A stretch of DNA of 64,000 nt, from contig NZ_QBUC01000014.1 in the NCBI RefSeq assembly GCF_003058165.1, positions 28,691-92,690 of the forward strand, in the 5' to 3' direction. Source of the DNA: Paenisporosarcina sp. OV554. Lineage in GTDB: Bacteria > Bacillota > Bacilli > Bacillales_A > Planococcaceae. Position 1 is the first letter of the stretch. Each line of letters opens with the position of its first letter. The notes beneath the pieces are model-generated. The model was given only the letters and a program-made list of their open reading frames with translations, was not told the origin of the DNA and ran no database searches. Below, in pieces: positions 26,181-36,260 of the stretch. The translations under genes were made by a program, and so were the position numbers.

Positions 26181-27826
26181 ATCCCCTGCACCCCTTCCTT
26201 TTCGACCACTATAAGCTGATGCATTTTTTTAATTAAGTCTTGTCCTGCAAAAATCGCACCGTGCAGTCCTAATTCTTGCCATTGCTTTTCTTCAGCAAAC
26301 TTACCAGCAACATCAATAATGATTTGGTTATGAGTTTGTTTTAAGAAGAGTGGCAAAATTTCTTTCGTCACTTCATCTTTTGCAGCTACTACTGCATAGT
26401 CGATTTGGTTTGATTTTACCCAGTGCCAAGCATCATTAGCCTCAGTAAAGACAGGACTCATTATGGGATTTAACCCACCTGCTTGCAAAAATCCTTGAAC
26501 AAAGTCGGCTCTTGGTTTAACTTCTTTCAAAACACCAAATGAAACTACTGCCGCCTTAAGTTGATTGTCTTCAAAATGCTTGCGTAGTTGTTCAAAAGGA
26601 AGTGCTAGTCTTTCTGTACTTTCATTTGAAACGGAAGATGATACTGTATCAGCCGGATTGGCATACATATTTGTTCCAATTAAAGATGCTTTGCGCTTAG
26701 CAAGAACTTCTATACGAGAAGACTGTATATCATGTGCTAGTTCCATTAGATAGCTTTCTTGTAGTTCAGGACTCATTTCTACTACTTGTAAAAATAAAGC
26801 CCACGATTGACGAACAAGGTCTGCCGTTAAGGATTCGACATAATATGACCCCGCAGCAACATCTATCATTTTATTAACCATTGTTTCTTCTCGAATGACT
26901 AATTGGACATTACGTGCAATCCGTTCAGACGACGGTGAGCTACCAGTTAATACATCATGAGGGTGAACCGTAATCATATCTGCTCCGCCTAAAACTGCAG
27001 AAAATGTCGCGTTACCTGCGCGCAATAAATTAACAGTTGGATCTAATTTTGAGTAGGAGCGTAGTGAAGTTTCAGCTAACACTGGAATAGCAATTGTCTC
27101 CGCGTTATATGCCGTTGAAAACGCTTTCCACAATACCCGAAAAGCACGTAATTTTCCGATTTCCATAAAGAAGTTCGTGTCAACTGCAAATTGAACAGCA
27201 ACCTTGCTCGCAAAATCACTTTGCTTATCAGCAAGTTTTGATAATTTTACTAAAGCATGCGTTAATTCATGTACTGCTGTACCACCTGCATGGTGAATTT
27301 CATTAGTTGTAATCATTGTTGTTAAAGATGAAGAAGGTACTCCAGCAACATACCCTTTTAACTCTATTAATTCTTGCTTAGAAAACAGCTCAAAAACACC
27401 AATTATTTCATCGTCCGTTGTAGATACCGATAAATAAAACAGATTTGTTTTTAATAGGCTTGCTAATTCTGTAAGCTCTTCTCGTGACCATGTCCATGAA
27501 GAAGGTGTTCCAATGTAAACAATCATTTCATTGCCACGTTCCAACTGAGCTTTCGATTTATGTAAAAATTCTGTAGCTGAAGTACTAATCGTCGCTTGTG
27601 CGATTTGCCAGTTAGCATCTTGTTTAGCATGTGCTACTATTTCAGAATAGTTCAAGGTGTTATGTAAATGTTCAGACGTATATAAAGGTTGAAGGTCGAT
27701 TCCTTCAAAAGTAGGTGTAATCAGTTGCTCAAACGGTTTGTCTTTTAACGTTCTAACTGCTACATCTTTCCACTCATCAAAACTTGCTTTCGGGAATGTC
27801 GTATTCTTCATTTGATCGATTGTCAT
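26177..27826 (-). CDS. mutA: Methylmalonyl-CoA mutase, small subunit
   Basis: The 549-residue paralogue of MutB pairs with it as a heterodimer. It keeps the barrel features ([68 protein letters not shown]) but lacks the DxHxxG cobalamin motif, as expected for the non-catalytic subunit. It is shorter than many MutA proteins (600+ residues). GGAGGG lies about 16 bases before the ATG, rather far, so the start may be off by a few codons. First gene of the mutA-mutB-meaB operon. Confidence 0.92.
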   Translation of the reverse strand: MTIDQMKNTTFPKASFDEWKDVAVRTLKDKPFEQLITPTFEGIDLQPLYTSEHLHNTLNYSEIVAHAKQDANWQIAQATISTSATEFLHKSKAQLERGNEMIVYIGTPSSWTWSREELTELASLLKTNLFYLSVSTTDDEIIGVFELFSKQELIELKGYVAGVPSSSLTTMITTNEIHHAGGTAVHELTHALVKLSKLADKQSDFASKVAVQFAVDTNFFMEIGKLRAFRVLWKAFSTAYNAETIAIPVLAETSLRSYSKLDPTVNLLRAGNATFSAVLGGADMITVHPHDVLTGSSPSSERIARNVQLVIREETMVNKMIDVAAGSYYVESLTADLVRQSWALFLQVVEMSPELQESYLMELAHDIQSSRIEVLAKRKASLIGTNMYANPADTVSSSVSNESTERLALPFEQLRKHFEDNQLKAAVVSFGVLKEVKPRADFVQGFLQAGGLNPIMSPVFTEANDAWHWVKSNQIDYAVVAAKDEVTKEILPLFLKQTHNQIIIDVAGKFAEEKQWQELGLHGAIFAGQDLIKKMHQLIVVEKEGVQGI

Positions 27827-27903
27827 GTGGTCGCTTGCGCTTCCCTCCTTCGAATCTGTTGCATACTTCTAGTCTAACTGAGAATCGGCTTTGTTAAAAG
27901 AAC

Positions 27904-27944
27904 AAAAAGCCCGATGACCGAGAGTTTCGGCATCGGACTTTTTG
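27904..27944. terminator. Terminator between bkdB and mutA
   Basis: AAAAAGcCCGATGaCCGA / TCGGCATCGGacTTTTT hairpin. It closes the bkd operon on the minus strand. Confidence 0.8.
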
Positions 27945-27952
27945 AATAATGT

Positions 27953-28055
27953 CTAGTTTCAAGTTCCAGCTAGTGGAACACGGGGGCAGTTAGGCAAAAC
28001 CTTTGCGTTTCATCCATCCAGCACCGGAGTCCAGCTAGAATGACACTTGTACTTT
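27953..28055. repeat. GC-richer intergenic element
   Basis: The stretch from TCTAGTTTCAAGTTCCAGCT to TCCAGCTAGAATGACAC has direct and inverted CCAGCTAG units and is much richer in GC than its surroundings. It resembles the dispersed elements common between Bacillales operons, but only one copy is obvious in this window. Confidence 0.35.
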
Positions 28056-28056
28056 C

Positions 28057-29370
28057 TTAATACACTGAAGTATTTTCTTTTGTCATGTTTTCTAAGATTT
28101 CTTTCACACGTGCTAAGAAGCGGCCACATACAAGACCGTCTAATACGCGGTGATCTAGTGATAAACATAAATTAACCATACTGCGAGCAGCAATCATGCC
28201 ACCATCCATAATAACTGGACGTTTAACGATCGATTCAACTTGTAAAATCGCCGCTTGTGGATAATTGATAATACCCATTGATTGAATTGAACCAAATGAT
28301 CCAGTGTTATTAACTGTGAAAGTACCACCTTGCATTTCGTCAGATTTCAATTTACCTGCACGTACTTTGCCTGCAAGCTCATTTATTTCACGACCGATGC
28401 CTTTGATCGTTTTCTCATCAGCACTTTTGATAACTGGAACATATAATGCATCTTCAGTCGCAACAGCGATTGAAATATTAATGTCTTTTTTTATCACGAT
28501 TTTATCGCCAGCCCACATTGAGTTCATCATTGGGAATTCTTTTAAAGCTTGAGAGACAGCTTTAACGAAGAATGCGAAATAAGTCACATTGAAGCCTTCT
28601 TTTTTCTTGAATTCATTTTTGATGCTATCACGATATTGAACAAGATTTGTTACATCTACTTCAATCATCGTCCATGCATGTGGTGCTTCATGTTTACTAC
28701 GTAACATGTTAGCCGCAATAGCTTTACGAATTCCTGTAACCGGAATTTCAGTATCTCCAACAGCTAATGGTACATTTACAGGAGCAGCAGCTGGTTTAGC
28801 TGAAGCCATTGTTTGAGCTGGTGCAGCTTCCGCTTTAGGAGCCACTTGTTCAGCTTTAGCAGTTGGGATATTACCACTTTCGATAAGGGCAAGTAAATCC
28901 TTACGAGTAATACGTCCTTCATTCCCAGAACCTTCGACAAGTGTTAAATCAATATCGTTTTCTTGTGCTATTTTCAGCACTGAAGGTGAATAGCGAGCTT
29001 TTGACCCTTTTTCACGTTCAACTGGAGCAGGAGCTGCAGCCTTTTTCGATTCAGCAGTAGGCATTTCTGCCGCTGTTACTTTTTCGACAGGAGTATCTTG
29101 AGATGTCGATTTTTCAGAAGAAGCGTCGCCTTCAGTTTCGATGGTACATACAACCTCACCAACTGCTAAAGTTTCGCCTTCTTTAGCTATAAGTTCTTTA
29201 ATAACACCAGTAAATGATGAAGGGACTTCAGCCGTCACTTTATCTGTATTTACTTCCGCAAGCGAATCGTATTTGTTAACTTTATCACCCGGTTGAACTA
29301 ACCATTTTTCGATTGTTCCTTCTGTTACCGATTCACCGAGTTGAGGCATTGTAATTTCTTTGATTGCCAA
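28057..29370 (-). CDS. bkdB: Branched-chain 2-oxoacid dehydrogenase E2 (lipoyl acyltransferase)
   Basis: It transfers the acyl group from lipoyl to CoA and forms the core of the complex. The 437-residue protein has one lipoyl domain with K44 in VNTDKVTAEVP, an Ala/Pro/Glu linker, a peripheral subunit-binding domain (ARYSPSVLKIAQENDIDL, about 126-160) and an acyltransferase domain ending with the catalytic DHRVLDGL. The start is TTG behind AAGGAGG, 6-7 bases away. Last gene of the bkd operon. Confidence 0.93.
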   Translation of the reverse strand: MAIKEITMPQLGESVTEGTIEKWLVQPGDKVNKYDSLAEVNTDKVTAEVPSSFTGVIKELIAKEGETLAVGEVVCTIETEGDASSEKSTSQDTPVEKVTAAEMPTAESKKAAAPAPVEREKGSKARYSPSVLKIAQENDIDLTLVEGSGNEGRITRKDLLALIESGNIPTAKAEQVAPKAEAAPAQTMASAKPAAAPVNVPLAVGDTEIPVTGIRKAIAANMLRSKHEAPHAWTMIEVDVTNLVQYRDSIKNEFKKKEGFNVTYFAFFVKAVSQALKEFPMMNSMWAGDKIVIKKDINISIAVATEDALYVPVIKSADEKTIKGIGREINELAGKVRAGKLKSDEMQGGTFTVNNTGSFGSIQSMGIINYPQAAILQVESIVKRPVIMDGGMIAARSMVNLCLSLDHRVLDGLVCGRFLARVKEILENMTKENTSVY

Positions 29371-29390
29371 GTGTAACTCCTCCTTTCAGG

Positions 29391-30374
29391 TTAAAATTCA
29401 GCTAATTCTCGCATAGCTTTTTCGACTTTATCTGGGTTAATCATAAAGAATTTTTCCATTGTCGGTGCATAAGGCATTGCTGGAATATCTGGTCCTGCTA
29501 AGCGCTTAATTGGCGCATCTAAATCAAACAAGCAGTTTTCAGCAATAATCGCTGCAACTTCACCCATGATGCTACCTTCCATATTATCTTCAGTAACCAG
29601 AAGAACTTTACCTGTTTTTGAAGCTGCTTCTATAATTGCTTCTTTATCTAACGGATAAATTGTGCGCAAATCTAAGATATGAGCAGAAATTCCATCTTGC
29701 TCTAATCGTTCAGCAGCTTGAAGTGCAAAGTGAACCGCAAGACCATAAGTGATGACAGTAAGATCTTCACCTTCACGCTTAACATCAGCTTTACCGATTT
29801 CAATTGTGTAATCATCTTCTGGTACTTCACCTTTGATCAAACGATATGCACGTTTGTGTTCAAAGAACATTACAGGATCATCATCACGGATTGCAGCTTT
29901 TAATAAGCCTTTTGCATCGTAAGGTGTTGAAGGAATCACGATTTTTAATCCCGGTTGGTTAGCAAAAATTGCTTCCACAGATTGTGAATGATAAAGTGCT
30001 CCATGAATTCCTCCACCAAAAGGTGCACGGAAAACGATTGGACAAGACCAGTCATTATTTGACCGGTAACGAATACGTGAAGCTTCAGAAATGATTTGGT
30101 TCACTGCTGGCATGATGAAATCAGCAAATTGCATTTCTGCAATCGGGCGCATTCCATACATTGCTGCACCAATTCCGACACCAGCAATTGCAGATTCTGC
30201 TAACGGAGTGTCCATTACGCGGTCTCCACCAAATTGATCGTATAGTCCTTGAGTAGCTTTGAATACGCCACCTTTATGACCTACGTCTTCACCAAGGATA
30301 AAGACGTTTTCATCACGTTCCATCTCTTCTTTCATTGCAAGTGTAATCGCGTCAATATAAGACATAACTGCCAT
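29391..30374 (-). CDS. bkdAB: Branched-chain 2-oxoacid dehydrogenase E1 beta
   Basis: The 327-residue transketolase-type beta subunit pairs with E1 alpha to decarboxylate 2-oxo acids with thiamine diphosphate. Typical stretches are GEDVGHKGGVFKATQGL (catalytic Glu region), DTPLAESAIAGVGIGAAMYG, PFGGGIHGALYHSQS and RLAGPDIPAMPYAP. Its ATG overlaps the E1 alpha stop by one base, and GGGGGGAA precedes it. Confidence 0.93.
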   Translation of the reverse strand: MAVMSYIDAITLAMKEEMERDENVFILGEDVGHKGGVFKATQGLYDQFGGDRVMDTPLAESAIAGVGIGAAMYGMRPIAEMQFADFIMPAVNQIISEASRIRYRSNNDWSCPIVFRAPFGGGIHGALYHSQSVEAIFANQPGLKIVIPSTPYDAKGLLKAAIRDDDPVMFFEHKRAYRLIKGEVPEDDYTIEIGKADVKREGEDLTVITYGLAVHFALQAAERLEQDGISAHILDLRTIYPLDKEAIIEAASKTGKVLLVTEDNMEGSIMGEVAAIIAENCLFDLDAPIKRLAGPDIPAMPYAPTMEKFFMINPDKVEKAMRELAEF

Positions 30375-31384
30375 TATGCGTTCCCCCCGTCTTTTTCAGC
30401 ATAGACGTATTTCAAAGCATCTTCAGGTGCAGCATATGGAGCATTTTCTGCATAATCTGTTGCTTCGTTAACTTCTTTCATAATCCGGTCATTCAAATCT
30501 TTTTCAATTTCTTCAGTTAAAATGTTCAATTCTGTTAGATAAGCAGCGAACTTGCCGATTGGATCAGCAGCTTGCCCCTCTGCAAGATCCTCTTTAGTAC
30601 GATATTGGCGTTGGTCATCATCAGATGAGTGAGCCGTCAATCGGTGCGATACCGCTTCGATTAAGCTTGGGCCTTCTCCATTACGAGCACGGTCAGCAGC
30701 TTCTTTAACCACTTTATAAACTTCTAAAGGATCTGTTCCATCGACTGTGAAACCAGGCATACCGTAGCCAATTGCACGGTCAGATACGTTTTTAGCAGCT
30801 ACCTGTCTATCGTAAGGTACAGAAATCGCATACTTATTGTTTTCCACCAAAGTAATACATGGTAATTTATGAACACCTGCAAAGTTTAATCCTTCATGGA
30901 AGTCACCTTGGTTAGATGAACCTTCACCTAGCGTCACGAAAGTAATGAAATCTTTTTGTTTAATTTTTCCCGCAAGTGCCACTCCAACTGCGTGTGGAAG
31001 TTGTGTTGTTACTGGAGAAGAACCTGTCAATATACGATTTTTCTTTTGCCCAAAGTGACCAGGCATTTGACGTCCACCTGAGTTTGGATCTTCCGCTTTT
31101 GCAAAAGCAGAAAGCATCAAATCACGAACTGTCATACCGAAGTGTAAAACTACACCCATATCACGGTAATAAGGTGCGATATAATCTTTCGTGTTATCAA
31201 GTGCGAAAGCCGCACCTACTTGTGTTGCTTCCTGGCCTTGACATGAAATAACGAAAGGAATTTTCCCTGCACGGTTCAATAACCACATACGCTCATCCAC
31301 TCGACGTGCCATAAGCATAGTTTCAAAAATTTTAAGTACGTCATCGTTAGACAACCCTAGTTCTTCATGACGATTTTTTGCCAT
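30374..31384 (-). CDS. bkdAA: Branched-chain 2-oxoacid dehydrogenase E1 alpha
   Basis: The 336-residue subunit carries the thiamine diphosphate motif GEGSSNQGDFHEGLNFAGV (GDG-type, running to the NN in VENNKYAIS) and the phosphorylation-loop region RLTAHSSDDDQRQYR. The N-terminus has MLMARRVDERMWLLNRAGKI, which positions substrate. It sits behind AAAAGGGGGA. It works with BkdAB, BkdB and LpdV on the oxo acids from Val, Leu and Ile, feeding branched-chain fatty acid synthesis and catabolism. Confidence 0.93.
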   Translation of the reverse strand: MAKNRHEELGLSNDDVLKIFETMLMARRVDERMWLLNRAGKIPFVISCQGQEATQVGAAFALDNTKDYIAPYYRDMGVVLHFGMTVRDLMLSAFAKAEDPNSGGRQMPGHFGQKKNRILTGSSPVTTQLPHAVGVALAGKIKQKDFITFVTLGEGSSNQGDFHEGLNFAGVHKLPCITLVENNKYAISVPYDRQVAAKNVSDRAIGYGMPGFTVDGTDPLEVYKVVKEAADRARNGEGPSLIEAVSHRLTAHSSDDDQRQYRTKEDLAEGQAADPIGKFAAYLTELNILTEEIEKDLNDRIMKEVNEATDYAENAPYAAPEDALKYVYAEKDGGNA

Positions 31385-31413
31385 CTGAACATCCCCCTTT
31401 TAATCTGTGATTG

Positions 31414-32844
31414 TTACATATGAATTGCTTTGCCTTCAACAGCCAAAGCCGCTTCACCCATCACTTCAGAAAGTGTTGGATGTGGGTGTATTGTGTTTGC
31501 AATTTCCCAAGGCGTTGCATCAAGTACCATAGCTAGACCTGCTTCAGAAATCATATCTGTTACATGAGGTCCAATCATGTGTACACCAAGAATATCATTT
31601 GTATTTTTATCAGCGATGATTTTCACAAAGCCGTCTGATTCGCCATAAACAAGGGCTTTTCCGATTGCTTTAAATGAGAATTTACCCACTTTCACATCGA
31701 AACCTTGATCTTTAGCTTGTTGTTGCGTAATCCCAACACTTGCCGCTTCTGGATTAGAATAAATACAACGAGATACTAGGTTGTAATCAATCGCATGTGT
31801 CTTTTGACCTGCAATATGTTCAACCGCTGTAATCCCTTCATGAGAAGCAACATGAGCAAGTTGTAAGCCTCCAATGACATCCCCAATTGCGTAAATGTGA
31901 GATTCTTTCGTTTGGAACGTGTCTTTTACTTGGACAAATCCTTTATCAACCAAGATATCCGTATTTTCAATCCCAATATTTTCTACGTTCGCTTGACGAC
32001 CCACCGAAACCAACATCTTTTCAGCTGTAAACGTTTTTGTTTCACCTTTTAACTCTGCAGAAATTGTTACCGACCCATCAGAAGTTTCTAATGTCTCAGA
32101 TAGCACTTTTGCACTTGTCGCAAAAGTAATCCCTTTTTTCGACAATAGTTTTTGCATTTCTTTTGAAACATCTGCATCTTCCGTTGGAATAATACGATCT
32201 GCATATTCAATTACAGTTACTTCTACACCAAAATCATTTAACATAGAAGCCCATTCAATCCCAATAACACCACCACCAACGATTAGGATGGATTTTGGCA
32301 ACTCTGTCATAAGAAGTGCTTCATCAGAAGTCATGACCTGAGTTCCATCGATTGTTAAGCCTGGAAGTGAACGAGGACGTGAACCTGTCGCAATAATTAC
32401 GTTTTTCGGAATAAGCATTTCATTTTCTTCACCATTGTTCATCTCAACAGAAACTGTTCCACCTGGAGATGGAGAGAAGATTGACGGTCCTAACATTCTG
32501 CCAGTACCTTCAAAAACATCGATTTTCCCTTTCTTCATCAAGCCTTGAACGCCTTGATGAAGCTGTGAAACGATGCTTTCTTTACGTGCTTGTACACGTG
32601 AGAAATCTAATGTTACTTCTCCAGTGTTAACACCAAAGTCTGCAGCATGATTTTTTGTTGTTGCATATACTTCAGCACTGCGAAGTAAAGCTTTACTTGG
32701 GATACAACCTTTATGTAAACAAGTTCCACCTAAGTTTCCTTTTTCAACGATTGCTGTTTTTAGTCCTAACTGAGCCGCACGGATTGCAGCTACATATCCG
32801 CCAGTCCCGCCTCCAAGAATAACGATATCGTAATTTTGAGCCAT
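31414..32844 (-). CDS. lpdV: Dihydrolipoyl dehydrogenase (E3) of the bkd complex
   Basis: The 476-residue flavoprotein reoxidises lipoamide with NAD. It has the FAD motif GGGTGGYVAAIRAA, the redox disulfide C42/C47 in GGTCLHKGCIPSK, the NAD motif GGGVIGIEWAS, the second FAD motif IYAIGDVIGG, and the C-terminal HPHPTLSEVMGEAAL with the active-site His-Glu pair. AAGGAGG precedes the ATG. Its place between buk and bkdAA marks it as the dedicated LpdV rather than the pyruvate dehydrogenase E3. Confidence 0.93.
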   Translation of the reverse strand: MAQNYDIVILGGGTGGYVAAIRAAQLGLKTAIVEKGNLGGTCLHKGCIPSKALLRSAEVYATTKNHAADFGVNTGEVTLDFSRVQARKESIVSQLHQGVQGLMKKGKIDVFEGTGRMLGPSIFSPSPGGTVSVEMNNGEENEMLIPKNVIIATGSRPRSLPGLTIDGTQVMTSDEALLMTELPKSILIVGGGVIGIEWASMLNDFGVEVTVIEYADRIIPTEDADVSKEMQKLLSKKGITFATSAKVLSETLETSDGSVTISAELKGETKTFTAEKMLVSVGRQANVENIGIENTDILVDKGFVQVKDTFQTKESHIYAIGDVIGGLQLAHVASHEGITAVEHIAGQKTHAIDYNLVSRCIYSNPEAASVGITQQQAKDQGFDVKVGKFSFKAIGKALVYGESDGFVKIIADKNTNDILGVHMIGPHVTDMISEAGLAMVLDATPWEIANTIHPHPTLSEVMGEAALAVEGKAIHM

Positions 32845-32860
32845 AACTTTCGGCCTCCTT

Positions 32861-33949
32861 TTATTTTAGGTTCGGGTACACTTTTGCTTGTTCTTCACCA
32901 TTTAGCACGCGGATGGCACCTTCTGATAAAGCTTGTAATTCATTTTCACCTGGTTGCACAACAACATCAGCAATCCAGTTAATGCGTTTTGAAATCGACT
33001 CAACAAAGTCTTTTCCGTAAGCTAATCCACCTGTTAATATGATGGCATCAATTTTACCCTCTAACACAGTACTTGCCGAACCAATTTCTCGTGCAACTTG
33101 ATAAGCCATAGCATCATAAACAAGTTCAGCTTCTTTGTCGCCTTTTGCTATGCGTTTTTCTACAGCCACGGCATCGTTCGTGCCAAGGTAACTGACAAGT
33201 CCACCTTGCCCTACTAATTTTTTCATGATTTCATGTCGATAGTATTCGCCAGAGAAACAAAGATCAATTAAGTCACCGGCAGGAACTGTCCCTGCTCGTT
33301 CTGGACTAAATGGTCCATCTCCGTGTAACCCATTGTTAACTTCGATCACTCGGCCATTTTGATGGACGCCAACTGTAATACCGCCACCCATATGAGTAAC
33401 TATCAGTCGCATGTCTTCATAGTTTTTGCCGCACTTTTTAGCATATCGTCGTGCAACAGCTTTTTGATTTAATGCATGAAAAATTGATTTTCGTTCAATT
33501 AACGAAAATCCTGAAATGCGTGCAATCGGAGCCAACTCATCAACGACCACTGGATCGACAATGTAAGAAGGTATATTCAAACCTGTTGCAATTTCAAATG
33601 CTAAAATCCCACCTAAGTTAGACGCGTGTTGACCAGAGTATCCTTTTTTTAAATCTACTAACATTGCGTCATTTACCGCATAAGTTCCGCCTTCAATTGG
33701 ACGAAGGAGTCCACCTCTACCACACACAGCAGACAACTTCGAAATGTTTATTCCTTCTTCATCCAATGCTTCTAAAATCGTTTGCTTACGAAATTCGTAC
33801 TGATCAATGATAGAAGAATACTTTCCAATCTCTTCAGAAGAGTGTCGGATTGTTTTCTCCATCAATAAAAAATCGTTTTCAAAAACACCAATTTTTGTAG
33901 ATGTGGAACCTGGGTTGATGACAAGAATGCGATATGTATGTTCTTGCAC
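32861..33949 (-). CDS. buk: Butyrate kinase
   Basis: An acetokinase-family enzyme that makes ATP from (branched) acyl phosphates. The 362-residue protein starts [20 protein letters not shown] (phosphate-1 motif), with [20 protein letters not shown] and [11 protein letters not shown] further on and [14 protein letters not shown] near the end. GGGAGG is 6-7 bases before the GTG at 33949; a longer ATG frame from 33973 has no such signal. It partners with Ptb. Confidence 0.92.
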   Translation of the reverse strand: MQEHTYRILVINPGSTSTKIGVFENDFLLMEKTIRHSSEEIGKYSSIIDQYEFRKQTILEALDEEGINISKLSAVCGRGGLLRPIEGGTYAVNDAMLVDLKKGYSGQHASNLGGILAFEIATGLNIPSYIVDPVVVDELAPIARISGFSLIERKSIFHALNQKAVARRYAKKCGKNYEDMRLIVTHMGGGITVGVHQNGRVIEVNNGLHGDGPFSPERAGTVPAGDLIDLCFSGEYYRHEIMKKLVGQGGLVSYLGTNDAVAVEKRIAKGDKEAELVYDAMAYQVAREIGSASTVLEGKIDAIILTGGLAYGKDFVESISKRINWIADVVVQPGENELQALSEGAIRVLNGEEQAKVYPNLK

Positions 33950-34091
33950 AATGATTCCTCCCAAAAATTTCAAAATTTTAAAATAACAAAATATTAGCTC
34001 ATCCGATTGCTTTAGAATCTCAGTTTCAAAATGTTTCAGATGAGTTCCTTCAACAACCGGATCCAGCTAATACAATACACTATTTTCTAAA

Positions 34092-35186
34092 TTAACGTCC
34101 GCTTAAAATATGTTTGCCGTTTTGTAAGAATTGGCTACGTGATTTACCAACACGAGCGATTCGTTCTTCAGCCAAACGGTCAGCTGCTAAATATGTCGGA
34201 ATTCCTTGAGTGCGTGAAATTTCCATTACTTTAGCAATGTTGTCATAAACTGTTTCTACACGTTTCATTGCACGTTCACGGTTGTAACCATATAACTCAT
34301 CCGCAACGTTGATTACTCCACCAGCGTTAATTACATAGTCAGGTGCATAAACGATACCAAGTTCATGTAATTGATCACCGTGAGTCGTTTCTCTTAATTG
34401 GTTATTTGCAGCGCCAGCGATAACTTTTGCTTTTAATTGTGGAATCGTATGGTCATTAATAATTGCACCAAGAGCACATGGAGCGAAAATATCAACTTCT
34501 TGTGAATAGATTTCATCTGTATTAACTGCAGTAGCACCGAACTCTTCAACCACGCGGTCAACAGCTGCTTTATTAATATCAGTAACAATTAGAATTGCGC
34601 CTTCTTCATGTAAATGACGGCATAAGTTATAAGCTACGTTACCTACACCTTGAACTGCAATACGTTTGCCTTCAAGTGAATCACTACCGAATGCTTCCAT
34701 TGCTGCAGCTTTCATACCACGGTATACGCCGTATGCTGTAACTGGAGATGGGTTACCTGATGAACCAAATGCAGGTGAAATACCTGTCACGTAGTTTGTT
34801 TCTTCATGAATTAAATCCATATCTGCTACTGTAGTACCCACGTCTTCAGCAGTAATGTAACGACCGTTTAAACCTTGAATGAAGCGACCGAAAGCACGGA
34901 ACATTTCTTCATTTTTGTCTTTTAGAGGATCGCCGATAATAACTGCTTTACCACCACCAAGGTTTAAACCAGCAGCTGCATTTTTGTATGTCATTCCTTT
35001 TGCTAAACGAAGTGCGTCTTCAATTGCATCTTCTTCTGAAGCGTAAGTCCACATACGTGTACCGCCTAGAGCTGGTCCTAATGTTGTATCGTGAATCGCT
35101 ATAATTGCTTTCAATCCTGAAGTTTTATCTTGGCAAAATACCAATTGTTCGTAATCATAAGTCTCCATATATTTAAAAATTTCCAT
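34092..35186 (-). CDS. bcd: Leucine (branched-chain amino acid) dehydrogenase
   Basis: It oxidatively deaminates Leu, Ile and Val to 2-oxo acids with NAD, feeding the bkd complex. The 364-residue Glu/Leu/Phe/Val dehydrogenase has [10 protein letters not shown], the catalytic Lys in [20 protein letters not shown], the Rossmann motif [10 protein letters not shown], and [13 protein letters not shown] with AANNQL. AGGAGG precedes the ATG. Second gene of the bkd operon. Confidence 0.93.
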   Translation of the reverse strand: MEIFKYMETYDYEQLVFCQDKTSGLKAIIAIHDTTLGPALGGTRMWTYASEEDAIEDALRLAKGMTYKNAAAGLNLGGGKAVIIGDPLKDKNEEMFRAFGRFIQGLNGRYITAEDVGTTVADMDLIHEETNYVTGISPAFGSSGNPSPVTAYGVYRGMKAAAMEAFGSDSLEGKRIAVQGVGNVAYNLCRHLHEEGAILIVTDINKAAVDRVVEEFGATAVNTDEIYSQEVDIFAPCALGAIINDHTIPQLKAKVIAGAANNQLRETTHGDQLHELGIVYAPDYVINAGGVINVADELYGYNRERAMKRVETVYDNIAKVMEISRTQGIPTYLAADRLAEERIARVGKSRSQFLQNGKHILSGR

Positions 35187-35217
35187 AATAAATTCCTCCT
35201 AGGTTTTGGTTGTACTT

Positions 35218-36123
35218 TCAGTTACTAGACGAACAAATTGCTAATGCTAATGAGTTTAATTTACTCTCTGCACTATCTGATCGTGAAGTTAAGACAATGG
35301 GCGCTTTCGCTCCTACTATAACCGCTCCTACTTTTGCTCTCGCAAAGTAAACAAGTGATTTATATAAAATATTGCCTGCTTCAATATTCGGTACAAGCAA
35401 AATATCAGCTTGTCCTGCATGTTGACCTGTTAAACCTTTATGATGGGCAGCCTCAACCGAAATAGCATTATCAAGCGCGACTGGTCCATCAACCACGCAG
35501 CCTTTTATTTGTCCTCTTATATTCATCGCTACTAGAGCAGCAGCGTCAAGAGTAGGTTGCATCGATGGGTTTACGGTTTCAACCGCTGCGAGTGGAGCTA
35601 CAATTGGATTTTTAACACCAACTGAATGTGCTACCATTACAGCATTTTGGATTATTTGTGCTTTTTGTGCTAAATCTGGTGCAATATTCATTGCAGCATC
35701 TGTGACAAAAATCAAACGTTCAAAACCATTGATTTCAAATGCAGCAACATGGGAAAGTACGCTTCCTGTTCGAAGTCCGAAATCCGGATTCAACACAGCT
35801 TTTAAAATTAAAGCAGTAGGAATATGTCCTTTCATTAAAACGTTTGCTTCATTTAAATGAACAGACTTTACGGCTGCTATTGCCGCTTGTTGATCATCTT
35901 TAACATGTTGTGTGAAGATTTTAGGATGATTCAATAGGTGCGGAAAATGTTGAGTCATCATTTCTTTTAACTTTTGTTCCTTATCGTACAAACGAAAGCT
36001 TGCCATATCATGTTCAATTGCCATGCTAATAGCGTCCAGTACTTCCAAATCTGCCGCAGATGCTACTGCTACGACATTATCGTCTGAAGCTGAAGCTTGT
36101 TTAATTAAATCAGTTAATTTCAT
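35218..36123 (-). CDS. ptb: Phosphate butyryltransferase
   Basis: It converts branched acyl-CoA plus phosphate to acyl phosphate and CoA. The 301-residue PTA/PTB protein has DAAMNIAPDLAQKAQIIQNA (catalytic region), GCVVDGPVALDNAIS and the C-terminal DILLVPNIEAGNILYKSLVY. GGGGTGA precedes the ATG. First gene of the operon, directly behind a -24/-12 promoter. Confidence 0.92.
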   Translation of the reverse strand: MKLTDLIKQASASDDNVVAVASAADLEVLDAISMAIEHDMASFRLYDKEQKLKEMMTQHFPHLLNHPKIFTQHVKDDQQAAIAAVKSVHLNEANVLMKGHIPTALILKAVLNPDFGLRTGSVLSHVAAFEINGFERLIFVTDAAMNIAPDLAQKAQIIQNAVMVAHSVGVKNPIVAPLAAVETVNPSMQPTLDAAALVAMNIRGQIKGCVVDGPVALDNAISVEAAHHKGLTGQHAGQADILLVPNIEAGNILYKSLVYFARAKVGAVIVGAKAPIVLTSRSDSAESKLNSLALAICSSSN

Positions 36124-36151
36124 TTGTATTCACCCCAACATTCATTATTTA

Positions 36152-36168
36152 AGCATAAAGTGTGCCAA
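36152..36168 (-). promoter_or_regulatory. Sigma-54 (SigL) promoter of the bkd operon
   Basis: On the minus strand TTGGCACACTTTATGCT matches TGGCAC-N5-TTGCW with one mismatch (ATGCT). It lies about 30 bases upstream of the ptb ATG, and the sigma-54 activator gene bkdR is adjacent. Confidence 0.85.
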
Positions 36169-36215
36169 TATTACAATCGTGAAAACGCTTTATTTGTCAA
36201 CTTTTCAACCTTTTT

Positions 36216-36260
36216 GGTATGCAAATTGTTGCAAAGCATGCAAAATGTTGCATGCAATGT
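36216..36260 (-). promoter_or_regulatory. Probable BkdR upstream activating sequence
   Basis: The minus strand carries ATTGCATGCAAC, TTTTGCATGC, TTTGCAACAA and TTTGCATACC in tandem: four TTGCA-type half-sites, the first a perfect TTGCATGCAA palindrome. They start in the bkdR stop codon and end about 48 bases above the -24 element, a normal place for a sigma-54 enhancer. Confidence 0.6.
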
